From Paraburkholderia kururiensis (lineage in GTDB: Bacteria; Pseudomonadota; Gammaproteobacteria; Burkholderiales; Burkholderiaceae): a stretch of DNA of 64,000 nucleotides. The notes under the pieces were generated by a model. That model searched no databases, was not told the origin of the DNA, and was given only the letters and a program-made list of their open reading frames with translations. Numbering within the stretch: the first letter of the stretch is position 1; each line of letters starts with the position of its first letter. The stretch lies in the NCBI RefSeq assembly GCF_034424375.1, contig NZ_CP139965.1, forward strand, positions 1,550,001 through 1,614,000. The letters are read 5' to 3'. The translations under genes and the position numbers were made by a program. Shown here piece after piece: positions 43,277 through 52,237 of the stretch.

Positions 43277-44632
43277 TCACAACCACACAGTGAAGCCCGT
43301 TCCAGGCGAGAAAGCGCTCACGGTCAACCGCCAGCCATGCGCCAGCGCAATTTCCTTGCATATCGCGAGCCCAAGACCGGCTCCCTCATGTTTTGCATCG
43401 GGCGCACGCCAGAATCGCTTGAACAGAAAGGGAAGATGATCCTCGCGTATGCCGGGCCCTTCGTCACTAATTCCGATCGACGCTGCGTCGATGGTCAACA
43501 GCACGATGCCATTCGCGGGCGACGCATGGATCGCGTTTTCGACGAGGTTCTTGAGGAGAATAAAAAGCGCGCCCTTGTCAGCCCAAATGGCGGGTAGTGC
43601 GGGACGTTCTTTGATATGCAGGCTCACCTGCTTTTCATCGGCCTTACGGGCGAGATATGCAATCACCTCGTGCGCTACGTCGGCCGTGTCGACTTCGCCA
43701 AAGTCGAAATTCTGGGCGTCGCTGACTTCGGCGAGATGCAGCAGTTGTCGAACCTGTCGCGACATCAGATCGATCTCGCGGAACAACAGGTCTTTTTCGC
43801 TGATCTCGGATTGCAGCTCGATCTGGCCGCGAATCAAGGTGAGCGGCGTTTGAAGCTCATGCGCGGCGGTCGCAAGAAATTGCTGCTGGACTGTAAAGCC
43901 CTTCTCCAGTCGTTCCAGCGCGTCGTTGAATGCGTTGATCAACGGCTTGATCTCGCTCGGAATGCCGCGAGCCGAAAGACGCGTTTTCAGATTGCGCGGC
44001 GTGATCTGCGCTGCCGCATCGGACGCGTCGCGCAGCGGCTTGAGCACGCGGCGAATCGTGAAGGGCAGGGCCAGCCCGAAGATAACGACGGCAAAGAGCA
44101 GGGTGACTCTCACAAGGGCCGGAATCGGCTTGACCTTCAGGCTGACGAGCGCTTCGATGAAACGTCTGCTTGTCGCGGTCTGCACGTAGTACACGGACCG
44201 GCCTCGCACGACCTGCTGCGTCGCCACGGAGAACCGCTCCCCGCCGATCGTCGCGTGCACGATCTTGCCTGCGTCCCCGGAAAGGTCCCCGGCAAGCCAG
44301 GGGCCATCGCGTTTGCCGCCGTCCGAAGCCAGCAGGATGTGTCCTTGTTCATCCAGTATCCGGTATTTGAGTTCGGTGGACGCCACCCGGAACAGCCAGC
44401 CTTCACGCTCCGGAAGTTTTACGGAAACAGGCATGTCCTCGTTGTCGAAGTTGATTGCGCCAACCACGTTGCGGACGTTTTCCATCAACTCCCGTCGACC
44501 CAGCGTCTGCTCCGGATAGTGATCGAACACATAGATCACGAGGGCAGCCAGGGCGGTCAGGCTGATGGCCAGTGCCACGACGGTTGTCACCCATAACCGC
44601 GCAGACAGACTTCGAATCCAATGATCGAGCAC
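43277..44632 (-). CDS. OmpR-class sensor histidine kinase
   Basis: 451 residues. Transmembrane helices at about 13-36 and 172-192 flank a periplasmic domain of about 135 residues. HAMP follows, then the H-box FLATAAHELQTPLTLIRGQ (His258), N-box NLVENAIH, G1 DEGPGI, F-box and G2 GAGLGLAI. It is the third gene of a MipA-regulator-kinase operon; 109 bp separate it from the regulator. The periplasmic domain does not resemble a known ligand class to me. Confidence 0.92.
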   Translation of the reverse strand: MLDHWIRSLSARLWVTTVVALAISLTALAALVIYVFDHYPEQTLGRRELMENVRNVVGAINFDNEDMPVSVKLPEREGWLFRVASTELKYRILDEQGHILLASDGGKRDGPWLAGDLSGDAGKIVHATIGGERFSVATQQVVRGRSVYYVQTATSRRFIEALVSLKVKPIPALVRVTLLFAVVIFGLALPFTIRRVLKPLRDASDAAAQITPRNLKTRLSARGIPSEIKPLINAFNDALERLEKGFTVQQQFLATAAHELQTPLTLIRGQIELQSEISEKDLLFREIDLMSRQVRQLLHLAEVSDAQNFDFGEVDTADVAHEVIAYLARKADEKQVSLHIKERPALPAIWADKGALFILLKNLVENAIHASPANGIVLLTIDAASIGISDEGPGIREDHLPFLFKRFWRAPDAKHEGAGLGLAICKEIALAHGWRLTVSAFSPGTGFTVWL

Positions 44633-44741
44633 GACGCCCCTTTCCTGAAAGCGGTATTGGCCTGGGCGGCCGGACGACGGGACACGTCATGCATTTCCGT
44701 CAATCTCGACCGCCCAATGGCTGGAACGAAAAACCTCCCGT

Positions 44742-45461
44742 TTATACGCGCTCGTGTTGCGGTGCATGGGGTCCGCGCCCGTCATCGAAGGCTTCCTGAA
44801 GGGTAAAGCCCGTGCCGCGAAGATTCACGAGTCGCACGGTTGCGTTGATCGCGGCCAGCTTCTTGCGCAACCGGTGCACGGTTACTTCCAGTGCATTCGG
44901 TGTGACTGCTTCGCCGAGTCCCCATGCGGCATGCTCGAGCGCCGCGTGCCGAACCGTGCGACCGCCCGCCTCGATGAGGCACGACAGGATCTGCAGTTCC
45001 GCCGGCGCGAGCAGGATGGACGATGCGCCGCATCGCATCTCGCGTTGCCGGGGGTCCACCGTCACGCCGCCGAACGACATGACCAATGCGGTCAACGACG
45101 CCGGGCGGCGCATCAGGGTACGCACCCGGGCAACCAGTTCGCTCATTGCAAACGGCTTGGTCAGGTAGTCGTCTGCGCCGCTTTCAAGACCCTCCACGCG
45201 ATCGTGCAAGGCATCGCGGGCCGTCAGCATAAGACACGGTGTCATCTGATGCGCCTTGCGCAGCGTACGCAGGAAGGCGAGCCCATCGCCGTCAGGAAGG
45301 CCGCGATCAACGATCCACACTGCGTAATCGGCCCGACGCACGCCGTAGGAAGCCTCGGAGACAGTGTGGAACAGGTCTGCCTCGATGCCCACGCCGGCGA
45401 GAGCCTGCCTCACCATGTCGGCGAGACGTTCGTGGTCTTCGACAATTGCGACTCGCGCCAT
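44742..45461 (-). CDS. OmpR-family response regulator
   Basis: 239 residues. The receiver has VEDHERLADM, Asp52 in VDRGLPDGDG, Thr in LTARD and Lys in LTKPFAMSELVARV. The winged helix is at about 125-225 (ILLAPAELQILSCLIEAGGRTVRHAALEHAAWGLGEAVTPNALEVTVHRLRKKL). The ATG at 45461 is 10 bp past the MipA stop; longer in-frame starts would overlap that gene. It probably autoregulates through the 11-bp-spaced repeats at 46344-46362. Confidence 0.92.
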   Translation of the reverse strand: MARVAIVEDHERLADMVRQALAGVGIEADLFHTVSEASYGVRRADYAVWIVDRGLPDGDGLAFLRTLRKAHQMTPCLMLTARDALHDRVEGLESGADDYLTKPFAMSELVARVRTLMRRPASLTALVMSFGGVTVDPRQREMRCGASSILLAPAELQILSCLIEAGGRTVRHAALEHAAWGLGEAVTPNALEVTVHRLRKKLAAINATVRLVNLRGTGFTLQEAFDDGRGPHAPQHERV

Positions 45462-45471
45462 GGAACTGAAC

Positions 45472-46290
45472 TCACTTGAACTGGTACATGTAGCCGATCC
45501 TGATATCTGGAATGAAGCGCTTGCCGACCAGCGGACTGTCGGTGATGCCGCTGCCCAGGTGCGATACGCCCACGTCCAGCACGAAGCGTTGGTGCTTCGT
45601 GAAGTTGTAATCGACACGAGTTCCGAGCGACGTGCTCCAGGTTGCCGTGCCCGTGTAAGCCGGGCGTCCGGGGCGCGCTTCGGAAGGGCGCACGCCGTAA
45701 TAGTAATTCACGTATTTTCCGCTTAGCCATTCGATGCCCACGTGCGGGGTAAGCGAAAAATCTCCGACATCGAATGATTTGCTGTAATCCAGAGCGGCCT
45801 TCTCGCCCTTGTTTCCGCCCAACAGATAGTTGCCGGACAGCGTGCCGAACGCGGTGCGCCATGCGAGCGCCGGACCGTACCAGAAAGCGCCGTTCCGGTC
45901 TTCCATGCCATTCAGGATTGGCGCATCTGACTGCTTGTAGCCATCGCCCAGCGAATACTTTCCGCGAAGTGCAACGCTCACGCCATGCCAGGTGCCGACT
46001 TTCAGGTCAAGCGTGGTGCCAAGGAGATGCACCCACTTGTCGTCGAAGTAAACCAACGGAAAGGGTTCAACTTTCGTCCCGTATCCCTTGTAGGGCGATT
46101 GCCCGACACCCACGCCCGCACCCAGGCCCCAGCGCGTCACGTTCGTCGCATTATTCAGGATCGTAAGCCCCGAGCTTGCCGCATCGGTCGGGTCGGGATT
46201 TTCTCCTTCGGCCCACGCTGTCCTCGAAAAGAGTGCAAGCATGGCTGCGATGAAGATGACGGGCCGAACCGACAAAAAGTTTTTTTTCAC
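45472..46290 (-). CDS. MipA/OmpV-family outer-membrane protein
   Basis: 272 residues from a GTG start at 46290, which gives a clean signal peptide (VKKNFLSVRPVIFIAAMLAL ... AWA) preceded by GGAAG. An ATG 66 bp upstream would put extra residues before the signal and run into the promoter repeats. The rest is a beta-barrel rich in alternating aromatic strands: GLGAGVGVGQSPYKGYGTKVEPFPLVYFDDKW, ending RIGYMYQFK with the C-terminal aromatic typical of outer-membrane proteins. MipA-family proteins scaffold murein enzymes or act in stress responses. First gene of the operon. Confidence 0.88.
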   Translation of the reverse strand: MKKNFLSVRPVIFIAAMLALFSRTAWAEGENPDPTDAASSGLTILNNATNVTRWGLGAGVGVGQSPYKGYGTKVEPFPLVYFDDKWVHLLGTTLDLKVGTWHGVSVALRGKYSLGDGYKQSDAPILNGMEDRNGAFWYGPALAWRTAFGTLSGNYLLGGNKGEKAALDYSKSFDVGDFSLTPHVGIEWLSGKYVNYYYGVRPSEARPGRPAYTGTATWSTSLGTRVDYNFTKHQRFVLDVGVSHLGSGITDSPLVGKRFIPDIRIGYMYQFK

Positions 46291-46343
46291 GATCGCTTCC
46301 AGAAAGTCAGCAGACAAGAGGGGACTGACTTTATGGGAGCTCG

Positions 46344-46362
46344 ACTTACCGCTCACTTACCG
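46344..46362 (-). promoter_or_regulatory. Direct repeats ACTTACCG-CTC-ACTTACCG upstream of the mipA operon
   Basis: Two perfect 8-bp direct repeats with an 11-bp period (46344-46351 and 46355-46362), 54-72 bp before the GTG start of MipA. Tandem half-sites one helical turn apart are characteristic of OmpR/PhoB-family regulators, and the operon encodes one. Confidence 0.6.
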
Positions 46363-46371
46363 ATTTGATTG

Positions 46372-46398
46372 GCCGGCAATGAGCGCTTGATTGCCGGC
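46372..46398. repeat. Inverted repeat GCCGGCAAT-N9-ATTGCCGGC
   Basis: A perfect 9-bp-arm hairpin in the 274-bp gap between the araC stop (46565) and the MipA start (46290). There is no T-tract on either side. It could end the araC transcript or be an operator; I cannot decide. Confidence 0.5.
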
Positions 46399-46564
46399 TC
46401 AAAGAGCGTTGCAGACGGCGTGCATCCGCGGGCCACTTTAATGCGCGTAGCCCTGTGGCCACGCCAGCAGCGTATCGATCAAGGCGCTCGCAGAGATCCG
46501 CATCCAGCGGTAGGCGACCCCAGACGGGTGATCCATCCATTGTTCCCGCGCGGACGATTTACCG

Positions 46565-47482
46565 TCATGCGTGCGAGGGCGGCTGGCGGCCATATTGGCG
46601 GGGAGCGCAATTCATGATCCGTTTGAAGGCTGCGCTGAAGGACTTTTCCGATTCATACCCGAGCGCGAGGCCGATTTCGGCGATCGAGTCGCGCGAGTGC
46701 GTCAGCCTGGCAGCGGCCAGATTCATCCGCCAACGCGTCAGATAGTCCATCGGCGAGAGCCCGACGAGTTCCTTGAACCGGAGCGCGAAACTCGTGCGTG
46801 ACATGGCCGCCTGCTCGGCCAGCGTCTGTACGGTCCATTTCGCTCCGGGCGTCTCGTGCATGGCGTTGATCACCGCGCGTATCCGTTTATCCGCGAGCGC
46901 GAAAAGCCAGCCGACGGCTTCATTGCGCCCGCCCGCAAGCTGCAGCCGCAACGCTTGCACAAGCACGAGCGTGGCCAACTGCTGCGCGACGATGGCGCCG
47001 CCTGGCTGCGCTTCGCGCAATTCCGCTCTCATGCGCTCGATACACCATCGCAGCGTTGACGGACCCGGTTCCTCCCGAACGTGAATGACCGCGGGGAGCA
47101 CGTTCAAAAGCAGATCGGCCTGACCATCGGCCAGCGTGAAATATCCGCCCACGCTAAGGAATTCGCCGCCACCGTTGTGCGTCACGATGCGGCCGTCCCT
47201 GACCTGCGGGACCAGAGTACCGAACGCGACCGGCGCTGCCGCCAGATTGCTCGCGATGCAAAAGGGCTTGCCTCGCGCGAGCAGAAAACACTCGCCTTCA
47301 GTGACCTCAAGGGGCTCCGGTTCGCCATCGACGCTGAGCCAGCACCGGCCCCGCAGCACCGCATGAAACTTGATCCCGTCGAATGACGCGAATTTCACGG
47401 CCCAGTCGCCGGCCGCATCGAAGCCGCCGGAAACGTAGCTTTGCAGCTTCAGGAGGGACAACACATCGGAGAGTGGATCCAT
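46565..47482 (-). CDS. AraC-family regulator with cupin (AraC_binding_2/cupin_6) domain
   Basis: 305 residues. The N-terminal cupin-like domain (about 1-170: GIKFHAVLRGRCWLSVDGEP, ECFLLARGKPFCIAS) would sense a ligand. The double helix-turn-helix lies at about 200-300 (WTVQTLAEQAAMSRTSFALRFKELVGLSPMDYLTRWRMNLAAARL; SIAEIGLALGYESEKSFSAAFKRIMNCAPRQYGRQ). It is divergent from an SDR gene with 101 bp between starts. In many genomes this regulator class controls an adjacent oxidoreductase. Confidence 0.9.
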   Translation of the reverse strand: MDPLSDVLSLLKLQSYVSGGFDAAGDWAVKFASFDGIKFHAVLRGRCWLSVDGEPEPLEVTEGECFLLARGKPFCIASNLAAAPVAFGTLVPQVRDGRIVTHNGGGEFLSVGGYFTLADGQADLLLNVLPAVIHVREEPGPSTLRWCIERMRAELREAQPGGAIVAQQLATLVLVQALRLQLAGGRNEAVGWLFALADKRIRAVINAMHETPGAKWTVQTLAEQAAMSRTSFALRFKELVGLSPMDYLTRWRMNLAAARLTHSRDSIAEIGLALGYESEKSFSAAFKRIMNCAPRQYGRQPPSHA

Positions 47483-47583
47483 GACGAAGTTCGAACGATC
47501 GAATACCAGAAGCGAACTCTAAGGCATGGATCGTTCCGGTTCAACGCCCTATGCTGCACCCGTCATTCAACGGGAGAGGTGCG

Positions 47584-48495
47584 ATGAGGATATTCGTGAC
47601 CGGGGCGACCGGCTGGGTCGGCTCTGCGGTTGTGCGTGAATTGGTCGGGGCAGGGCATCAGGTTACGGGCCTAGTCCGATCCGCAGAGCGGGCGGCCCAA
47701 CTCGGGACGGCCGGCGTGCGGACGCTCGTGGGGTCGCTCGAAGATATCGGGCGCCTGCGGGAAGGCACTTCCGAAGCCGATGCGGTGATACATACCGCGT
47801 TCAATCACGACTGGTCCCGCTTTGCCGAGAACAGCGCGGTAGAACGGCGTGCGATCGAGGCGATCGGTGCGGCGCTTGAAGGATCCGACCGGCCATTCCT
47901 CGTCACGTCCGGCGTCGCCTTGTTGGCCCCTGGTCGCATCGCAACCGAACAAGACATCGCGCCACCCGTTTCTGAGCGATTCCCCCGCGCGTCGGAGGCG
48001 GCCGTGAGGGAATTGGTCGCGCGGGGCGTGCAGGCCACCACGATACGCCTCGCGCCATCGGTTCACGGTCTGGGCGACCATGGTTTTGTGCCGCGTCTTG
48101 CGGCCATTGCGCGCGAGAAGGGCGTCTCGGCTTATGTGGGCGAAGGGCTCAACCGCTGGCCCGCCGTGCATCGGCTCGATGCAGCTCGTGTCTACCGTCT
48201 GGCTCTCGAGAACGTGACGGCGGGGCCGTTCCACGCAATCGGCGAAATGGGCGTAGCGCTCAAGGACATCGCCGCGGCGATAAGCGATAGCCTCGGCCTG
48301 CCGCTGGTTTCCCTTTCCGCGGAAGAAGCCTCCGCGCATTTCGGGTGGTTTGCACCCTTCGTCGCGATCGACGCCCCTGCGGAGAGCCGTCACACGCAAG
48401 CGATTCTGGGCTGGACGCCGCAGCACCGGGGGCTCCTCGCGGACCTCGCCGATCCCGGTTACTTCCGCATCGAACCGGCCGGCTCGTCCCATTGA
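47584..48495 (+). CDS. NAD(P)-dependent SDR/epimerase-like oxidoreductase
   Basis: 303 residues, extended/atypical SDR. Rossmann motif TGATGWVG (about 7-14), VTSGVALL and a conserved HFGWFAPF near the C-terminus. The usual YxxxK pair is not evident, as in atypical SDRs that bind NAD(P)H for flavin-like or regulatory roles. The ATG at 47584 starts the fold; it is preceded by GGGAGAGGTGCG. The following gene starts with a close copy of its first 45 codons. Confidence 0.85.
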   Translation: MRIFVTGATGWVGSAVVRELVGAGHQVTGLVRSAERAAQLGTAGVRTLVGSLEDIGRLREGTSEADAVIHTAFNHDWSRFAENSAVERRAIEAIGAALEGSDRPFLVTSGVALLAPGRIATEQDIAPPVSERFPRASEAAVRELVARGVQATTIRLAPSVHGLGDHGFVPRLAAIAREKGVSAYVGEGLNRWPAVHRLDAARVYRLALENVTAGPFHAIGEMGVALKDIAAAISDSLGLPLVSLSAEEASAHFGWFAPFVAIDAPAESRHTQAILGWTPQHRGLLADLADPGYFRIEPAGSSH

Positions 48496-48517
48496 AGCGG
48501 GACCGGGGGAGACGACC

Positions 48518-49741
48518 ATGCGGGTCTTCATCACAGGCGCGACGGGCTTCGTCGGTTCCGCCGTCGTTCGCGAACTCGTTACGGCGGGCCACGCGGTGAC
48601 GGGCCTCGTGCGTTCGGCTCATACGGTTGCCTCGCTCGAGGCCATGGGGGCGAAGGCATGTCGCGGGACGATCGACGTCCCCGTGGTGCCTTTGCCTGGT
48701 AAAGACTGTGCGAGGCATTTCGGCTGGCTTGCGCGATGGAGGCCGTTAAACGCCCACGTTGCCATGCGGTGGGTACTGAACCGGGCCGACGCGAGCCGGA
48801 TCAAGGTACCGCTGCTCGACGTTGCGAACTGGACGGACTGGAGCACCGCGGGCTATCGCTTCGCCGCCAGCAAGGACAAATGGCTGCGGATTCAGACCGG
48901 AGACCACTTGACGCCTTTCTATTCGGAAGAGGCGCTCGCGCTGCAAAAGCGCTTCTTTGATCATTTCCTCAAGGGCCTGGATAACGGTTGGGAAAAAGAG
49001 CCGCGCGTCGCTGTGCAGATCCGCCGGCCCAACGGAACAGTCTGGAGGAGCGCTTCCGCCTGGCCGCTGCCGGGCACGCGTTGGCAACGCTACTATCTCG
49101 ACGCGGCCAATGCTTCGATGACGCCGGATAGCGAGCATCTGGCGTCCGCTGAGAAGTCGTACGCGGGACTTGAGGGTGGGCTGACTTTCACGACGAAGCC
49201 CTTCAGCGCGGAGACGGAATTCACCGGCCCGATCGGCGTGAGGCTATGGGTCGGTTCCTCGACGACGGATATGGATATCTTCGCAGCCCTCAGGCTGATC
49301 GATCCGCAGGGAAGGGACGTCACCTTTGTGGGCAACAGCGATCCGAACGTGCCGCTGGATCTCGGATATCTGCGCGTGTCGCACCGCGCCGTCGATCCGG
49401 CGAAGTCGACCCCCTACCAGCCTTTCCACCCGCATGCCACTTCGGAGCCGATGACGCCCGGGGAACTCTATCCCGTCGACGTCGAATTTACCGAGCCGAC
49501 GAGCATCGTCATTCCAAAGGGTTATCGACTCGCGTTGACGATCCAGGGCAAGGATTTCGGATACGGACCGGATGCGAACATTGTGCACGCTGACGATTAC
49601 GCACTTCCCGACGCCCACAACTCAGGGCTCTTTTTCGCCGCTCATCCGAACCGCGACGCCACGCTGTATGGCGGAACGAACACGATCGCGACCGGCGGGG
49701 AACATGTGTCGTACCTGTTGCTACCGCGCATTCCGCGTTGA
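48518..49741 (+). CDS. Mosaic gene: SDR fragments fused in frame to the C-terminal half of a CocE/NonD-type hydrolase
   Basis: 407 codons, uninterrupted. Residues 1-45 (MRVFITGATGFVGSAVVREL...) are a paralogue of the preceding SDR's N-terminus. Residues about 53-74 (VPVVPLPGKDCARHFGWLAR) match that SDR's C-terminal region (VSLSAEEASAHFGWFAP in the neighbour), so the middle of the SDR is deleted. From about 84 on (MRWVLNRADASRIKVPLLDV ANW..., RFFDHFLKGLDNGW, PPSIVIPKGYRLALTIQG-like end) it is the C-terminal half of a CocE/NonD (X-Pro dipeptidyl-peptidase-type) hydrolase with its jelly-roll domain. The hydrolase nucleophile half (GxSxxG) and most of the SDR are missing. Activity is doubtful; the gene is probably a deletion scar that kept frame. 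Confidence 0.75.
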   Translation: MRVFITGATGFVGSAVVRELVTAGHAVTGLVRSAHTVASLEAMGAKACRGTIDVPVVPLPGKDCARHFGWLARWRPLNAHVAMRWVLNRADASRIKVPLLDVANWTDWSTAGYRFAASKDKWLRIQTGDHLTPFYSEEALALQKRFFDHFLKGLDNGWEKEPRVAVQIRRPNGTVWRSASAWPLPGTRWQRYYLDAANASMTPDSEHLASAEKSYAGLEGGLTFTTKPFSAETEFTGPIGVRLWVGSSTTDMDIFAALRLIDPQGRDVTFVGNSDPNVPLDLGYLRVSHRAVDPAKSTPYQPFHPHATSEPMTPGELYPVDVEFTEPTSIVIPKGYRLALTIQGKDFGYGPDANIVHADDYALPDAHNSGLFFAAHPNRDATLYGGTNTIATGGEHVSYLLLPRIPR

Positions 49742-50304
49742 TGATGACGCTGCTGTCGTATACGGCCGTCGCTCTGACGCTGCTCGCGGGCCTGTCGCTT
49801 GTGATTTTCACGGCGCTCACGGGCGTGCCGACGCTTTCCTCGAGAGGCGTCGAAGCCTCCGACGTCGTTGCGCTGCTCAAACAGGCAAATCTTGCCCGGT
49901 CTGCCGTGATCGTCGATCTGGGAAGTGGGTGGGGCGCGCTGGTGGTGGCAGTCGCGCGCGCATTTCCCGAAGCGATGGTGGAAGGGATCGAGATATCGCT
50001 ATTTCCGTACCTGATATCACGCCTGAGAGCGTCCGGGTTGCCGAACGTTACGCTTCGGTGGGGCGATTTCCATCGCAGTAATCTTCGCCGCGCCCATGCG
50101 ATCGTTTGCTATCTGATGCCGTCCGCCATGCCGGCGGTCAGCAATCTGCTCGACAGGGATCTGAGGCCTGGCACAGCCGTCGTTTCCAATACATTCCTGT
50201 TCCGGGGGCGCACCGCCGGCGCGGTTCGTCGAGGCAGCCAGCGCGGGCTCGTCGCACTCTATTTCTGGCCCGCCCGCCGCCGGGTAGCCGACGACCGCGA
50301 ATAA
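49741..50304 (+). CDS. Class I SAM-dependent methyltransferase, membrane-anchored
   Basis: 187 residues. An N-terminal hydrophobic helix (about 4-27, TLLSYTAVALTLLAGLSLVIFTAL) is followed by a Rossmann methyltransferase core with motif I VIVDLGSGWGALVVAVARAFP and VEGIEIS. Substrate unknown. The start overlaps the stop of the mosaic gene (TGA 49739-49741, ATGATG from 49741), implying translational coupling and a common transcript. Confidence 0.75.
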   Translation: MMTLLSYTAVALTLLAGLSLVIFTALTGVPTLSSRGVEASDVVALLKQANLARSAVIVDLGSGWGALVVAVARAFPEAMVEGIEISLFPYLISRLRASGLPNVTLRWGDFHRSNLRRAHAIVCYLMPSAMPAVSNLLDRDLRPGTAVVSNTFLFRGRTAGAVRRGSQRGLVALYFWPARRRVADDRE

Positions 50305-50343
50305 GTAACGACGCGTCGCCACGGCTGCGATGGCGGCATCCGC

Positions 50344-50868
50344 TCAGGCGGACCATCCGGTTTTCTGTGCCTGACGAAGCGAGCCTCGCACGACCATGCG
50401 ATGGAACGGCGCGATCAATGCGATATAAGCGCGGCCGAGCAGTTGGTTGTAGAAAACGAGCGTAGTCACGATCACCCGGCGGGGGCATTCATCGGAGGAG
50501 GGCTGCAAGAGCACCGACACGCGGAAATTCAGATGCGTGTCGTCTTCCCCGAGCACGATCTCGTTCGGATATCGCCCGAATACGCGGAAAATGTTTATCC
50601 TGTCGCCGCCCGCGGCCCGGAGGTCCGCGGCGCGCCTTATACCAAACGGCCGTACCAGCAGGTCGCGCAATTCCAGCAGCGCCGCAATCCATTCGGGCTG
50701 ATGGTCGAAGATGTACCGGGCGATAAGCTCTGCGTCGTGGGATGCGGTCTCCGGCAGATCGACCGAAAATGCGTCGGCAAAATCGGCTCGACCGTAAGAG
50801 GACATCAGTTGGGACGCCGGCGGCAAGCTTGCCGGCTCGATCTTCGCGTCTGTGTGCATATCGACCAC
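50344..50868 (-). CDS. DUF2867-like protein
   Basis: 174 residues, soluble. The sequence resembles DUF2867 proteins: FSVDLPETASHDAELIARYIF, RINIFRVFGRYPNEIVLGEDDTHLNFRVSVLLQ and VVTTLVFYNQLLGRAYIALIAPFHRMVVRGSLRQA. In other genomes such domains occur alone or fused to SDR-like NAD-binding domains; here an SDR is nearby on the other strand. Function unknown. Confidence 0.65.
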   Translation of the reverse strand: MVDMHTDAKIEPASLPPASQLMSSYGRADFADAFSVDLPETASHDAELIARYIFDHQPEWIAALLELRDLLVRPFGIRRAADLRAAGGDRINIFRVFGRYPNEIVLGEDDTHLNFRVSVLLQPSSDECPRRVIVTTLVFYNQLLGRAYIALIAPFHRMVVRGSLRQAQKTGWSA

Positions 50869-50967
50869 CGAGATGACGTTGGGCCAGCGCTATGCGGTCG
50901 GATCAGCGAGATTCCGCCATCGACCGCTTACCAGGCGCCTAATATAGGCCAGGACGTTTTTTTGCGC

Positions 50968-51301
50968 TGGAGATGGGCAGGGGCGGAAGGCTACGCGGAG
51001 AATGCACGATCGCTCATCGAACAATGGCAAGACATCTCGTTTGCGACAACACCACGCGGCCATCATGCATCTCATCCCGATGAATTCGTCCTACGTTCTT
51101 GACGTTGGAGCCGGTATCGGAACCGACGCCGCTGCTTTCGCGGCGATGGAGCACACCGTCGTGGCCGTCGAACCGGTGGACGCATTCCGGGTTGCCGGAA
51201 TCGCACAGCATCGTTCTCACCGGATCGAATGGCTCGACGAACGCGGCGATCTGGCGAGCCGCGTTTGTCAGCGGGTGTGTTCGATGCGAGTTTTCACATA
51301 G
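50968..51301 (+). pseudogene. Frameshifted SAM-methyltransferase remnant
   Basis: Frame 1 (from 50968) reads WRWAGAEGYAENARSLIEQW then QDISFATT; after about 51050 the homology continues in frame 2 as HHAAIMHLIP...YVLDVGAGIGTDAAAFAAM and HTVVAVEPVD, the motif I/II region of a class I methyltransferase. A second break follows near 51250, after IEWLDE, and the C-terminal half is gone. At least two disruptions, so a decayed gene. The rest of 50869-51414 holds nothing else I can support. Confidence 0.65.
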
Positions 51302-51414
51302 CCTCGGGCAGACGCTGCCATTGGACTGAAACTTCCGGATTGGCGACAATCGCACTTATCGTTTCGCTATGGACAGGCGATGGACGTGAATGGCGTTTTT
51401 AAGGAAAACCATGT

Positions 51415-52002
51415 ATGAGATCAGAAAGGCTGCAAGCATTCACTGATGGCGTCGTGGCAGTCATCATCACCATCATGGTGCTTGAAATGCACGCTCCGCA
51501 CGACGTGACGTTTCAGGCCCTGGTCGCGTTGTGGCCGATCTTCATGTCCTATGTTCTCAGTTATGTTTATGTCGGGATCTACTGGAGCAACCACCATCAC
51601 TTCGCGCACCTGATCCGCGAAGTCACTGGCGGCATCCTCTGGGCCAACCTCGGGTTGCTGTTTTTCTTGTCGCTCATCCCGTTTACAACGGCATGGGCCG
51701 GGGAGCACGGCTTTGCGCCGGTGCCCACGGCACTGTACGGCGTCTCGCTGCTCACCACCGCGCTCGCCTGGAACGTGCTTCAGGTTGCGATCGTGCACGC
51801 TCAAGGCAAACAGTCGGTGATGAAGCAGGCCCTGGGTTCCGACTGGAAGAGCAAGATTTCACCTCTGCTCTACCTTGCAGGCATTGTGCTGGCCTTTGTT
51901 GCGCCGGTGGTGTCCTACCTTCTGTATGCCCTCGTTGCCGCGCTGTGGATCATTCCCGATCGGCGGGTCGAAAGATTTCTCAAGGAGTTCGAGCGCAATT
52001 AA
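51415..52002 (+). CDS. TMEM175/DUF1211-family membrane protein (putative K+ channel)
   Basis: 195 residues with about six transmembrane segments. The N-terminus RLQAFTDGVVAVIITIMVLEM is the family's pore-helix signature (RxxxFSDGVxAIxxT, here with Thr for Ser), followed by YWSNHHHFAHLI. Bacterial TMEM175 proteins form tetrameric potassium-permeable channels. ATG at 51415; no clear neighbour relationship. The 235 bp after it are apparently empty. Confidence 0.85.
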   Translation: MRSERLQAFTDGVVAVIITIMVLEMHAPHDVTFQALVALWPIFMSYVLSYVYVGIYWSNHHHFAHLIREVTGGILWANLGLLFFLSLIPFTTAWAGEHGFAPVPTALYGVSLLTTALAWNVLQVAIVHAQGKQSVMKQALGSDWKSKISPLLYLAGIVLAFVAPVVSYLLYALVAALWIIPDRRVERFLKEFERN

Positions 52003-52237
52003 GTTTGCTGACTGTCTGTTGTTGAAAGTGTCGGGGGTCTTCAACGGGTTGCGTTGAGCGGGTCGCCTGGACCGCTCGCTGCGGTTTCGATGCAAGACGA
52101 TGAGCCCGTAGTCGGCCACAACTGGCCGTTCGACATCGCTCCACGAATCGTCGACAAAACGCCCCTCTCGGTCACAGCACACCGACGAGCAGCTTGATGG
52201 AAGTCGTCTGGAATCCAACCCGACAGATGTCGACGCG

